A stretch of DNA of 64,000 nt from Thermogemmatispora aurantia (GCF_008974285.1 NZ_BKZV01000001.1:1-64000), one strand, 5' to 3'; positions 28,643-37,517 are shown, counted from the stretch's first letter. Notes: generated by a model not told the origin, from the letters alone. Program-made: numbers and translations.

Positions 28643-28964
28643 CGACAGGACAGCCTCTTGAACGAGCTGCCCACGGCGCGATAGGCCGCTACTATTGGCT
28701 TCTTGTCGCCGGTATAGTGGTATATACAACTATCGAAGTAGACCATAGAGAAGGGCGCGCGGTTACGGTACCGTGGGCTTCTTTAGGGGAGGGAAGGTAT
28801 ATGGTCTAGACAATATACCAAGTAGACAGGCTATGTGGTATACTGTAATCTGTGTTGACCTTGATCGTCGTGGCCCCGAAAGTGAGTTCTGCCGCGAGCG
28901 AGGCCCGAACGAGCAACTGAGAGCAGTTTGTGAACAAGCAAACATCTTCTGAATAGGAACAGCC
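28643..28964. promoter_or_regulatory. Regulatory region with operator array before the GntR/mur genes
   Basis: This 322-base gap precedes the GntR regulator and holds three related motifs. GTGGTATATACAAC lies at 28717-28730 (a 14-base palindrome with one mismatched pair), the large palindrome at 28796-28819, and GTGGTATACTGTA at about 28836-28848. TATACT (28839-28844) could be the -10, with a weak -35 near 28816. The array suggests autoregulation by the GntR protein. Confidence 0.65.
28796..28819. promoter_or_regulatory. 24-base GntR-type operator (core TGGTCTAGAC)
   Basis: The 24 bases read GGTATATG then GTCTAGAC then AATATACC and are self-complementary apart from one base pair. The centre TGGTCTAGAC matches 10 of 12 positions of the dre consensus TGGTCTAGACCA bound by DasR/NagR-type GlcNAc regulators. 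It lies 146 bases upstream of the GntR start. An 11-base core TGGTCTAGACA recurs at 51497-51507 upstream of the chitinase. Confidence 0.75.
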
Positions 28965-29711
28965 ATGAGTACGATCGTAAGAAAAAGTCCATTGCCACGT
29001 TACTATCAACTCAAAGAGATCATGAGGGAAAAGATCCGTAGCGGTGAATGGAAGCCGGGGGATCTGATCCCTTCTGAGCGAGAGCTTGGCGAGCAATACG
29101 GGATCAGTCGGATGACAGCCCGGCAAGCTATCACCGAGCTAGTGAATGAAGGGCTTTTCTACCGCGAGCAAGGGAAAGGGACCTTTGTCAGCCGGCGCAA
29201 GATTACCCAGCAGCTCATCCATCTGACGGGTTTCACCGAAGACATGAAGGCTCGCGGTCAGCAGCCGGGCACGCGGGTTCTCTCTGCTGAAATGCGTCCG
29301 GCGGACGAAGCCGTCGCTGAGCGGCTGCGCATCAAGCCCGGGCTGCAGATCTTCCGTCTCCACCGCCTGCGTCTGGCCGATGGGGAGCCACTGGCCATCG
29401 AGGTTTCGCATATTAGCTTTATCGGCTGTGAAAAACTTCTCGAAGAGGACCTGGAACACAACTCGCTCTACCGTCTGTTAGAGACCAAATACGGTCTACC
29501 TTTGCTCGAAGCTGATCAGGAGCTAGAGGCCGGACTCATCGGCAGCGAGGAAGCCCAATATCTCAAGGTCCCTGTTGGCAGCCCGGCCCTCTTCACGCGC
29601 CGAGTTACCTATACCGAGCGCAATCAACCGATCGAGTACGCCTCTTCTGTTTATTGTGGTAATAAGTACGTCTTCTATACTCATATGAAGCGCGAGCAAC
29701 TGCTCTCGTAG
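28965..29711 (+). CDS. GntR-family regulator with UTRA domain (NagR/DasR-like)
   Basis: The protein has an N-terminal winged HTH of the GntR family (LPRYYQLKEIMREKIRSGEW, then ISRMTARQAITELVNEGLFY with GKGTFV) and a C-terminal UTRA ligand-binding domain (about 95-240, ending HMKREQLLS). HutC-subfamily members of this type sense phosphorylated amino sugars; the following murQ, kinase and nagZ genes support that. It is first in the cluster, with palindromic sites upstream. The ligand, perhaps GlcNAc-6-phosphate, is inferred from context and operator type. AGGAACAGCC leads the ATG. Confidence 0.92.
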   Translation: MSTIVRKSPLPRYYQLKEIMREKIRSGEWKPGDLIPSERELGEQYGISRMTARQAITELVNEGLFYREQGKGTFVSRRKITQQLIHLTGFTEDMKARGQQPGTRVLSAEMRPADEAVAERLRIKPGLQIFRLHRLRLADGEPLAIEVSHISFIGCEKLLEEDLEHNSLYRLLETKYGLPLLEADQELEAGLIGSEEAQYLKVPVGSPALFTRRVTYTERNQPIEYASSVYCGNKYVFYTHMKREQLLS

Positions 29712-29848
29712 CGTTGCCCAGCACCGAGCCAGGCAGCCGTGATCACAACAGGCAGGGCATTCCAGGAGCAGCCCAGCCAGGGGGAGAAGGATAGCAAGGT
29801 GAGCCGAGGCTGGGAGCTATTTCATTAGGAGAGTGAGGAGCAGTCAAC

Positions 29849-30784
29849 ATGTCAGCCTCTTTACAGCCTGACCATCCCGCTGAGCCATCCCTCAGCGCCC
29901 TGGTCACCGAGCAGGACAACCCCGCCAGCCGCGACATTGATCGCAAGAGTGCGCTGGAGATTGTACAGATCATTAACGCCGAAGATGCCCGTGTTGCTGC
30001 GGCAGTCGAGCAAGAGCTGCCCCAGATCGCGCGCGCTATCGAAGCTATTGCTGCCCGCCTGCGTGGTGGTGGACGCTTAATCTATATGGGGGCTGGCACC
30101 TCGGGACGACTTGGGGCCTTGGACGCCTCGGAATGTCCCCCGACCTTCAACGTGCCACCAGAGCTAGTCATCGGTTGGGTCGCTGGTGGGCCCGCCGCTC
30201 TCAGTCAGGCCAGCGAGGATCTAGAAGACAGCGCTGAAGCCGGGCGCGACGACGCGGCACGCTTACAGGTTGGGGCTGCCGATGCTCTGGTTGCCATCAC
30301 TGCTAGCGGACGCACGCCGTACGCGCTGGGAGCCGCCCATTACGCCCGTGAGCAGGGTGCTTTGACCATCGGCCTGGCCTGCAACCGCCCGACGCCTCTG
30401 GAAGCCATTGTCGAGATCATGATTGCTCCCATCGTTGGCCCAGAGGTCATTACCGGCTCCACCCGTATGAAGGCCGGCACTGCGCAAAAAATGGTGCTCA
30501 ACATGCTCAGCACTGGGACCATGATTCTCCTGGGGAAAACCTACGGCAACTTGATGGTTGATGTCCAGGCGACAAACTACAAGCTGCAGCAGCGCGCATT
30601 ACGTATCGTGCAGCTGACCACCGGCCTGGAACGAAGTGCCGCCGAGGAGCTGCTCGCTCAGGCCAATGGTGAGGTCAAAACAGCGATAGTCTGTGCCCGC
30701 AGCGGCCTCGATCCCCAGAGTGCCCGCCAGCGCTTGGCCGAACACGGTTTTATTTTACGCGCAACACTGGATTCGCTGTCATGA
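29849..30784 (+). CDS. murQ: N-acetylmuramic acid 6-phosphate etherase
   Basis: MurQ cleaves the lactyl ether of MurNAc-6-phosphate to give GlcNAc-6-phosphate and lactate, in the cytoplasm. Family landmarks are intact over 311 residues: SLVTEQDNPASRDID-like start (ALVTEQDNPASRDIDR), the SIS-domain GAGTSGRLGALDASECPPTF, IGWVAGG, and the helix-rich end with STRMKAGTAQKM. GAGGAG lies before ATG. It overlaps the next gene by ATGA, so translation is coupled. Position after a GntR regulator and before a sugar kinase and NagZ fits peptidoglycan recycling. Confidence 0.97.
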   Translation: MSASLQPDHPAEPSLSALVTEQDNPASRDIDRKSALEIVQIINAEDARVAAAVEQELPQIARAIEAIAARLRGGGRLIYMGAGTSGRLGALDASECPPTFNVPPELVIGWVAGGPAALSQASEDLEDSAEAGRDDAARLQVGAADALVAITASGRTPYALGAAHYAREQGALTIGLACNRPTPLEAIVEIMIAPIVGPEVITGSTRMKAGTAQKMVLNMLSTGTMILLGKTYGNLMVDVQATNYKLQQRALRIVQLTTGLERSAAEELLAQANGEVKTAIVCARSGLDPQSARQRLAEHGFILRATLDSLS

Positions 30785-31797
30785 TAGGAAGCACACCACA
30801 GAAGCACACAGCCACGCATGACGAGGAGTTCTATCTTGGGGTTGATGGCGGGGGCAGCAAGACGCTGGCGATTGTCGTCGACCGCCACGGACGCGAGCGC
30901 GGTCGCGCTCTAGCTGGTAGCGCAAACTACGCCTCCGTGGGTCAGGAAGAGGCTGTCCACCAGGTGCAGCTGGCCGCCGAGCGGGCTTTGCAAGCCGCCG
31001 GCGCCGAGAGCCGACCGCGGGCCGCCTGGATTGGTCTGGCTGGGCTGGACCGTCCAGCTGATCACGCTGTTCTCTCCCCTCGGCTGGCCACCCTGGCCGA
31101 CCAGGTCCATGTGACCAATGACGCCGAGCTTCCTCTCGCGGCACTGGAGCAAGCCGTAGGCGTTGTGCTGATCGCGGGCACTGGCTCAATCGCCCTGGGA
31201 CGGGATGCTTGCGGTCACTTGTGCCGCGCCGGCGGCTGGGGATATCTGCTGGGCGACGAGGGAAGCGGCTACGACATTGGGCGCCAGGCTCTCCAGGCTG
31301 CCACTCGCGCCGCCGATGGCCGCGGCCCCCACACCAGTCTTCTTCCCCGTATTCTGGCCTACTGGGGATTAGAGCGCGCAGAGGACCTGATCGGTGTTGT
31401 CTACCACGGTCTGGAGACTGCCGCTGTCGCTCGCCTGGCCACCTGTGTCTTTGCTGCAGCTCGCGAGGGCGACCGGGTAGCGCGCCGCATCGTGGGCAAT
31501 GCAGCTACCGAGCTGGCGCTGGCGGCCCTGGTGGTCAGCAACCAGCTGGAGTTTTCTGACAACGTGGTGCCACTGGCTCTGGCTGGAAGCCTGCTAGTAC
31601 GTGAGGCACCTTTCCGTGCTCAGATCCTGCGGCGGCTGCGCGCGCGGCGGCGTCTTGGCCAGGTAGTCATCGTAGAAGAGCCAGCACTCAGCGCCGCCAA
31701 AGCAGCGATCCACCTGGAGTCGGTGCACTCTCCACCGAGGTCGTCCTCTCTGCAGTCCAGGCCCTATACGAGCGATGAAGGAAGGGAGAGACGTTGA
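30781..31797 (+). CDS. Amino-sugar kinase, BadF/BcrA ATPase family (MurK/NagK-like)
   Basis: This 338-residue ASKHA-fold kinase begins with YLGVDGGGSKTLAIVVD (phosphate 1 motif) and has VVLIAGTGSIALG (phosphate 2) and GGWGYLLGDEGSGYDIGR. Relatives phosphorylate GlcNAc, and some (MurK) phosphorylate MurNAc as well. Being between murQ and nagZ makes MurNAc/GlcNAc 6-phosphorylation likely. Its start overlaps the murQ stop (4 bases) and the nagZ ATG overlaps its own stop. The last 30 residues are a variable tail. Exact substrate cannot be read from the motifs. Confidence 0.85.
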   Translation: MIGSTPQKHTATHDEEFYLGVDGGGSKTLAIVVDRHGRERGRALAGSANYASVGQEEAVHQVQLAAERALQAAGAESRPRAAWIGLAGLDRPADHAVLSPRLATLADQVHVTNDAELPLAALEQAVGVVLIAGTGSIALGRDACGHLCRAGGWGYLLGDEGSGYDIGRQALQAATRAADGRGPHTSLLPRILAYWGLERAEDLIGVVYHGLETAAVARLATCVFAAAREGDRVARRIVGNAATELALAALVVSNQLEFSDNVVPLALAGSLLVREAPFRAQILRRLRARRRLGQVVIVEEPALSAAKAAIHLESVHSPPRSSSLQSRPYTSDEGRERR

Positions 31798-33470
31798 TGC
31801 CACCTCATCATCCATCGTCTGACAAGATGGTCGAGAGAGCCGTCCTGAATGCCGCCGATCTGCGCGACCAGCTGGGCCAGCTCCTGATGGCAGGCTTCGA
31901 AGGGACCAAGCCCTCACCCACCATTCTCGACCTCATCGAGAATCACCGCTTGGGCGGCGTCATTCTCTTTTCACGCAACATCGAGAGCGCAGAACAAGTC
32001 TATCACCTGACCAGCACCCTACAGGCCAAAGCACGTGCTGCAGGCCATCGCTATCCATTGCTGATCGCCATCGATCAAGAGAATGGCATGGTCCAGCGGC
32101 TGGGCGAGCACGTCACTCTATTTCCAGGCAATATGGCCCTGGGAGCCAGTGATTCACCCGAGCTTGTGACCGCAGTCGCTGGCGCTACCGGGCGCGAGCT
32201 GCAAGCCTTGGGCATCAACATGAACCTGGCGCCCGTCCTGGATATCAACAACAATCCGGCTAACCCCGTCATCGGCGTCCGCTCCTTTGGTGAAGATCCC
32301 GAGCAGGTTGCCCGCCTGGGCTTGGCTGCGGTGCGTGGTTACCGCGAGGCAGGCCTCATTAGCTGCCTCAAACACTTCCCCGGGCATGGCGACACGGCTA
32401 CCGATTCCCACCTCGCCCTGCCACTTATTCCTCACGATCTAGCGCGCCTGGAACGCCTGGAGCTGGTTCCTTTCGCCCGCGTCTTGCAGGAAGAAGGGGC
32501 CGATTGCATCATGACAGCGCACATCGCCTTCCCAGCCCTGACCGGCGATCCAGGTCTACCCGCGACGGTAGCACCTGCGATCATCTCGGGCCTGCTTCGG
32601 CAACGCCTGGGCTTCGACGGGGTAGCTATGAGTGACTGTCTGGAGATGGAGGCCACAGCCGCCACGTTGGGCATAGAGGAGGCCACGGTGCGAGCCTTAG
32701 AGGCCGGCCTCGACCTGATCTTGATCTCGCATCGCTACGACCGTCAGCTAGCCGGGCTGGCTGCCATGCGCTCCGCGCTCGATGAGGGGCGGCTCTCTCC
32801 AAATCGCCTGCACCAGGCCCTGACACGCTTGCAACGTCTCAAAGCACGCTACCTCTCGTGGCAGCAGCTACCACGGCCCGAGGGGTTGCGCCTGCTCAAA
32901 CAGCCCGAGCATCTGGCTTTGCAGCGCCAGAGTTACACGCGGGCCATTACGCTGCTACGCAACGACGCCGGGCTGCTGCCCTTACGACTGGCCCCAGAGC
33001 AGCAACTCCTGATCGTGCTGCCCCAGAAGGAAGGGGCCAGTCGCGTCGAAGATCAGCGCTATCCTGTTGAAGCGCTCGTCGCTGCCGTGCGAAGCTATCA
33101 TCCTAAGACAGAGGCACGACTTCTCACTCTTCCTCTTTCCGAGCCTGAGCAGCAGCCTCTGCGGGAGGCAGTGGCCCAGGCCCAGCTGGTGCTGCTGGTG
33201 ACGGTCAACGCCTATCTGGATCGCGCCCAGAGCGAGTACATCAACTGGCTGGTCGCGGAAGCCCCTTGCCCTCTTGTCGCACTTGCCGTTTATAACCCCT
33301 ACGACCTTCTGGCCTGCCCCCAACTGACCACCTATGTGCTCACCTATGAGTATACCCGGCCCGCCATCGAAGCTGCCGTCGCCGTCCTCTTTGGAGACAC
33401 TCAACCCCAGGGTCACCTGCCGGTGAGCCTGCCCCCCCTGCATGCCCGCGGTGAGGGTCTCAGCTTCTAG
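31797..33470 (+). CDS. nagZ: Beta-N-acetylhexosaminidase, glycoside hydrolase family 3 (NagZ-like)
   Basis: NagZ-type GH3 enzymes release GlcNAc from GlcNAc-MurNAc fragments. Landmarks are LGGVILFSRNIES, AIDQENGMVQRLG, NMNLAPVLDINNNP, KHFPGHGDTATDSH (the His/Asp pair specific to NagZ) and GVAMSDCLEMEA with the nucleophile Asp. A C-terminal alpha/beta domain (about 380-555) makes it longer than Gram-negative NagZ and like the two-domain Bacillus enzyme. No signal peptide is visible, so it is probably cytoplasmic and would act on imported fragments. ATG at 31797 overlaps the kinase stop; a TTG lies just before it. Confidence 0.93.
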   Translation: MPPHHPSSDKMVERAVLNAADLRDQLGQLLMAGFEGTKPSPTILDLIENHRLGGVILFSRNIESAEQVYHLTSTLQAKARAAGHRYPLLIAIDQENGMVQRLGEHVTLFPGNMALGASDSPELVTAVAGATGRELQALGINMNLAPVLDINNNPANPVIGVRSFGEDPEQVARLGLAAVRGYREAGLISCLKHFPGHGDTATDSHLALPLIPHDLARLERLELVPFARVLQEEGADCIMTAHIAFPALTGDPGLPATVAPAIISGLLRQRLGFDGVAMSDCLEMEATAATLGIEEATVRALEAGLDLILISHRYDRQLAGLAAMRSALDEGRLSPNRLHQALTRLQRLKARYLSWQQLPRPEGLRLLKQPEHLALQRQSYTRAITLLRNDAGLLPLRLAPEQQLLIVLPQKEGASRVEDQRYPVEALVAAVRSYHPKTEARLLTLPLSEPEQQPLREAVAQAQLVLLVTVNAYLDRAQSEYINWLVAEAPCPLVALAVYNPYDLLACPQLTTYVLTYEYTRPAIEAAVAVLFGDTQPQGHLPVSLPPLHARGEGLSF

Positions 33471-33479
33471 CCAGCTAGC

Positions 33480-33530
33480 AAGGCGATCCCGCTCCCTCAA
33501 GCCGGTGAGACGAAGGAGCAGGATCGCCTT
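33480..33530. terminator. Bidirectional terminator between nagZ and ABC permease
   Basis: AAGGCGATCC (33480-33489) pairs with GGATCGCCTT (33521-33530), and after one mismatch GCTCC pairs with GGAGC. The 16-bp stem lies between convergent nagZ and the importer genes. Short U-runs follow on either side (CTTGTC), so termination in both directions is plausible. Confidence 0.7.
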
Positions 33531-33613
33531 CTTGTCGATGTGAGGTCAGCAAGGCAGCGAGCCTTAGCTCACGTTACGCCTGTGCTGACAATCAAGCATA
33601 CAGACAGGCAAAA

Positions 33614-34588
33614 TCAGCCTTTGACCGAGCCAGCCAGGATGCCGCGCACAAAGTAGCGCTGCAGGGTGAAGAAGATCACCAAAGGCAAGGCCATCGAGAT
33701 AAAGGCCGCCGCGGTCAGCACTTCCCAGTTCGAGCCATAGGAATTGACCAGGTTAGCAATCGTCACTGTCATGGGAGCCCGATCGGGGTTACCGCCCATA
33801 AAGACCAGGGCCACCAGCAGATCGTTCCAGACCCACATGAACTGGAAGATCACCAGCGAAGCCAGCGAAGGCACAGAGAGCGGTAGCAGAATGCGGAAGA
33901 AGATGTTGATATTGGAGGCGCCATCGATCCGGGCCGACTCAAAGAGATCGCTGGGCAGGCCGGCAAAGAAATTGCGCAGCAGGTAGACGGCGAAAGGCAG
34001 GCCGAGAGCAGTGTGCATCAGCCAAATACCGACGTAATTTCCCGTCAGCTGGAGGCCCGTTACCTGGGTAAACATCGTATAGAGGCCCAGCACAGGGATC
34101 AAAGTCATCTGCACCGGAATGACCATCAGCGCCACAATCATCAGGAAGATCCAGTCGCGCCCGGGGAACTCCATCCAGGCAAAGGCATAGGCAGCAAAAG
34201 CTGCCACCAGGGTTGGGATAATCGTGCCAGGGATAGCAATAATCAGGCTATTGAGGAATGCCTGGCCCAGACCCTGAGCATGGAGGACGTTCTCATAATT
34301 CTCGATGGTGAAACTCCAGGGGGGAACGAGAGCTGTCCACCAGCCAGTAGTGTGGATCAGAGACGGGGGGCGAAAGGAGCTAATGAAGAGGCCCAGCGTA
34401 GGTACCGACCAAATGAGCGCAATCAGAACGACAATGACCGCCACCAGGCTATGGTTGACCAGGCTCAGGAGCCGCTGGCGCAGGGGCAGGCGTCCCACTC
34501 TGGCAGCCGTCTCCGTCATTGGCAGGGCGGGAGCTGCTTTCTGTGGAGCGACCAGGCTCGATTGAGCCTCTGGATTCATGGTACTCAT
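33614..34588 (-). CDS. Sugar ABC transporter permease (MalG/CUT1-type)
   Basis: This 324-residue protein is the second permease of a CUT1 importer. It has about six membrane segments and the EAA loop ESARIDGASNINIFFRILLP that contacts the ATPase. The N-terminus is hydrophilic, about 40 residues. It ends the transcript: binding protein (36010-37407), first permease (34585-35505), this gene. It overlaps the first permease by 4 bases. No ATPase gene is nearby, so a shared MsmK/UgpC-type ATPase elsewhere is presumed. Context points to amino-sugar or muropeptide-sugar uptake. Confidence 0.93.
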   Translation of the reverse strand: MSTMNPEAQSSLVAPQKAAPALPMTETAARVGRLPLRQRLLSLVNHSLVAVIVVLIALIWSVPTLGLFISSFRPPSLIHTTGWWTALVPPWSFTIENYENVLHAQGLGQAFLNSLIIAIPGTIIPTLVAAFAAYAFAWMEFPGRDWIFLMIVALMVIPVQMTLIPVLGLYTMFTQVTGLQLTGNYVGIWLMHTALGLPFAVYLLRNFFAGLPSDLFESARIDGASNINIFFRILLPLSVPSLASLVIFQFMWVWNDLLVALVFMGGNPDRAPMTVTIANLVNSYGSNWEVLTAAAFISMALPLVIFFTLQRYFVRGILAGSVKG

Positions 34589-35505
34589 CGTTGCGCCTCC
34601 TGCACACGGAAACGACGAATATTGAAGTACATGATGGGAATGATTGCCAGCAAGAGCAAGACAGCCAGAGCACTGGCCACACCAAAATTGTTGAAATTGA
34701 AGAGTTGCTGGTAGTACTCAACAGCAACAACATTGGTGCCGTAGTCCCCACCCGTCATGACGTAGACGATATCGAAGATCTTCAGAATATTGATGATCAT
34801 CGTGGTCGTCACTACGGCAATCGTCGGGCTGATCATCGGCACAATGATGCGGAAGAAAATGGTAATCTCGCCTGCTCCATCGCAGCGGGCGGCCTCCAGA
34901 ATCTCGCTCGGGATTCCTTTGATGGCCGCCGAGAGGATTACCATACAGAAACCGGTCCACATCCAGACGTAGACCGCAATCAGAGCGAAGTTATTAAAGC
35001 GACTATCGGTAATCCAGGCCTGCGGCTGGCCGCCAAGAGCCGTTACCAGGGCATTCAGCAGACCAATCTGGGTCTGACCAGGCGGCTCATATTCATAGAC
35101 GAAGCGCCAGATGACGCCGGCTGCTACAAAGGAAAGCGCCATCGGAACAAAGATAGCCGCTTTGGCCACGCTTTCAAAGCGCACGCGATCGACCAGTACG
35201 GCGATCAGCAAGCCCAGCACCACTGTTGCCACCGTGGCCAGCACCAGCCAGAGCAGGTTATTGCGCAATACCTCCAGTAGAGAAGAGTTCGTAAAGATCA
35301 GAAGATAGTTGTGCAACCCAACAAAGTGCGTGGAAGTGGCATCCAGGAAGCTGAGCCAGATCGTGAAGAACATCGGATAGAGCAGAAAGATGATCACAAA
35401 GAGGACCGCCAGCCCGATCCAGAGCCAGGGGGTTAGGCTGAAGCGCTTTCTGCGCGCCGTTGTCTTCGTCGGAAGGCTCCGCTGCTCTTCGATGGCTTTG
35501 ATCAT
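34585..35505 (-). CDS. Sugar ABC transporter permease (MalF/UgpA-type)
   Basis: The first permease of the importer has an N-terminal cytoplasmic head, then a membrane segment (WLWIGLAVLFVIIFLLYPMFF) and further segments, with the EAA loop EAARCDGAGEITIFFRIIVP. The start at 35505 (MIKAIEEQRS) has AGGGG about 11 bases upstream; the frame extends to 35571 but without membrane or family features. It overlaps the second permease by four bases. A 504-base gap with strong hairpins separates it from the binding-protein gene. Confidence 0.92.
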   Translation of the reverse strand: MIKAIEEQRSLPTKTTARRKRFSLTPWLWIGLAVLFVIIFLLYPMFFTIWLSFLDATSTHFVGLHNYLLIFTNSSLLEVLRNNLLWLVLATVATVVLGLLIAVLVDRVRFESVAKAAIFVPMALSFVAAGVIWRFVYEYEPPGQTQIGLLNALVTALGGQPQAWITDSRFNNFALIAVYVWMWTGFCMVILSAAIKGIPSEILEAARCDGAGEITIFFRIIVPMISPTIAVVTTTMIINILKIFDIVYVMTGGDYGTNVVAVEYYQQLFNFNNFGVASALAVLLLLAIIPIMYFNIRRFRVQEAQR

Positions 35506-35812
35506 AAGCACACATCCCCTGGGAACAATTGTGTCTATGACACGGTACCACAGCTGCTGGCCCGCGTCCAACCTGTGTCTACTGGCCTGTGTCTACGGGC
35601 CTGACACCAGTACCACGTAAAAATGGGCGAAGAAGCTCCATCTATCCAGCCAGACCTGCCAGCATTTGCAGGAGGTAAGAGTCCCACTGGCATCTCGCAG
35701 GAGTTCCTAAAAGCCCCATGAGAGAGACGCCGGTGCGCCTTATCGTGGGTCATCCAGTGAGCCGGGCAGGCCTGTCCGCCAGCTATCGCCAGACAGCGCG
35801 CAGCGTCAGGGC

Positions 35813-35942
35813 GAGGCGGGGATAGCCTTTTCTCCCCGCCTCCTCTGCCCCTCAGTTTGCCCCTCTGCCTCAGCGGCCCTGCCCTTTCCGCAGCTCCCGC
35901 GGATGCGCGGCTGAGCTGCCAGGTTCTATCCAGGCAGAGGGG
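35813..35942 (-). terminator. Two tandem hairpins between binding protein and permeases
   Basis: On the minus-strand transcript two stems form in the gap between binding protein and permeases. One has an 11-base stem (CCCCTCTGCCT at 35860-35870 with AGGCAGAGGGG at 35932-35942) with an inner CTCAGC/GCTGAG. Next comes GAGGCGGGGA (35813-35822) pairing with TCCCCGCCTC (35833-35842), loop of 10 bases. Such structures often stabilise or attenuate, giving more binding protein than permease. That role is inferred. Confidence 0.6.
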
Positions 35943-36009
35943 AGTCAGCAGACAAGATCTCAAGCGGGCAAGCAAGCGAACTCACCCGAACGAGAGAGGC
36001 TTCACTTTC

Positions 36010-37407
36010 CTACGAGGAAGCGTAAGCCTGTTGAGCCGTTGACTCCAGCGAACTCAGGATACTATCGAGCTTAGTCGGGTCCTTGATGAAATCCAGCATG
36101 GCTTTCCAGTAAGCCGTCTCCATCGCCGGCGGCATCAGGTCATCGGCCCCGAAGCGGAAGATTGTGGCACTGGTCAGCATCTGCGCCGAAGCGCGCGCGA
36201 CATCATTAGGATAGGCCGACAAGGAGACCGCCTTGCTCGGCGAGGTAAAGCCGCCGCGCTTGACCCAGATTTCTTGCGCCTGGGCCGTCTCCAGATACTT
36301 CACCAGCTCGCGCACGCCATTGTTATCCCTCAAGGCAACGATCACATCCGCCCCCCCAGTCACAGCCCCCTGGTACTGGGGATTAATCGTCGGGAAGGGG
36401 AAGAAATTGAAATCCTTGCCAGGCTGGGCACTCTTGAACTGCGCCGTAATGAAGCCGGCAGTGAAGTCGCCGAGGTAGTAGAGGTAGGCCTCGGGGGGAT
36501 TCTTGAAGGGGGCATAGCTGGCGTCCTGGAAGTTGGTGGCCAGGATCGACTGAGGCGCACCATTAATATAATGTTTGCCAGTGACGATCTGGGCGAAAGT
36601 CTGGAAAGCCTGTTTGACACTACTGTGGGTCCAGGGGATCTTGTGATTGACCCACTGATCGTAGAGATCAGGCCCCGACTGCAACAGGAAGATCTCATCG
36701 ACCCAGTCGGCAGCTGGCCAGCCGCTGGCCGAGCCGCTCTCGACTCCCATCGACCAGGGATACTTTCCTTTGCCGGCGATCATATCGGAGAGCTTGATCA
36801 GGTCGTCCCAGGTTTTGGGAATTGTGCCGCCGATCGCCTGAAACTGCGTAGGATTATACCAGATAGTACCCTTGTTGGCCGCCTTGTAGAAGAGCGCGTA
36901 GAGCCGACCGTTATAGGAACCCAGATCGATCCAGGTCGAAGCGTAATCGCTCTTGACCTTGTTCATATCCAGGAAGGAATCGAGGGGAATCAACTTGCCC
37001 TGGCTCGCCAGCTGCTGCATCTTGCCCGGATTAGGCAGCACGGCAATATCTGGCGGGTTGCCGCCGCGCAAGCGCGAGGTGAGCACCGCATCGAGATCAC
37101 GCGTTGCCTCGATCTTGACTGTGATCTTCGACTGACTCTCGAAGGGAGTCACTACTGCGTCAAACGATTGCTGCTCCTCGCCGCTCCAGACATTGAGCAC
37201 ATCGATCGAGCTGACGGTTGCGGGCGTACTGCTGCCCCCGGTAGTGCTGGGCGTGCCACAGGCCGCCAATACAGAGGCGGCAGCGCTGGCCGTCAACCCG
37301 AGCGCCATCGCGCGCTGTAGAAAGACCCGTCTCCCGATCCGATGTTCACTCAGATCTTCTACGAGCCGATCTAGCGCCTCGCGTTGTTGCCGATCATAAA
37401 TAAACAT
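36010..37407 (-). CDS. Sugar-binding lipoprotein of ABC importer
   Basis: This 465-residue extracellular solute-binding protein (family 1) feeds the two permeases downstream. The N-terminus has a twin-arginine-like RRVFLQRAMALGL and lipobox VLAACG, so the mature protein is a surface lipoprotein. Typical blocks are DVLNVWSGEEQQSFDAVVTPF, DIAVLPNPGKMQQLASQGKLI and GVESGSASGWPAADW. AAAGGAGGAG precedes the ATG at 37407; the frame is open to 37464 but that part includes the operator-like repeat. It has a close paralog at 41928-43310. TTGCCA-N17-TACACT at 37518-37546 is its promoter candidate. Confidence 0.93.
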   Translation of the reverse strand: MFIYDRQQREALDRLVEDLSEHRIGRRVFLQRAMALGLTASAAASVLAACGTPSTTGGSSTPATVSSIDVLNVWSGEEQQSFDAVVTPFESQSKITVKIEATRDLDAVLTSRLRGGNPPDIAVLPNPGKMQQLASQGKLIPLDSFLDMNKVKSDYASTWIDLGSYNGRLYALFYKAANKGTIWYNPTQFQAIGGTIPKTWDDLIKLSDMIAGKGKYPWSMGVESGSASGWPAADWVDEIFLLQSGPDLYDQWVNHKIPWTHSSVKQAFQTFAQIVTGKHYINGAPQSILATNFQDASYAPFKNPPEAYLYYLGDFTAGFITAQFKSAQPGKDFNFFPFPTINPQYQGAVTGGADVIVALRDNNGVRELVKYLETAQAQEIWVKRGGFTSPSKAVSLSAYPNDVARASAQMLTSATIFRFGADDLMPPAMETAYWKAMLDFIKDPTKLDSILSSLESTAQQAYASS

Positions 37408-37443
37408 AAGCTCCTCCTTTGGGCTGATGATGCTCGGCTCACT

Positions 37444-37468
37444 ACAGTTGCGTGCAGTTTGCAACTGT
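37444..37468. promoter_or_regulatory. Inverted repeat ACAGTTGC-N9-GCAACTGT in the leader
   Basis: The 8-base arms (37444-37451 and 37461-37468) are perfect with a 9-base centre. The site lies about 37-61 bases upstream of the binding-protein start, downstream of the predicted promoter, so it may be a road-block operator or an RNA hairpin. A contiguous version, ACAGTTGCAACTGT, occurs at 2284-2297. Confidence 0.6.
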
Positions 37469-37517
37469 CACAGACAAACAGGGAACGGAGCAGAAAGATG
37501 TCTGTGCAGACAGAGAG

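Noticed and set aside
36274..37320. Long plus-strand frame antisense to the sugar-binding protein
   Set aside because: The minus-strand protein has signal peptide, lipobox and family blocks; the opposite frame has none.
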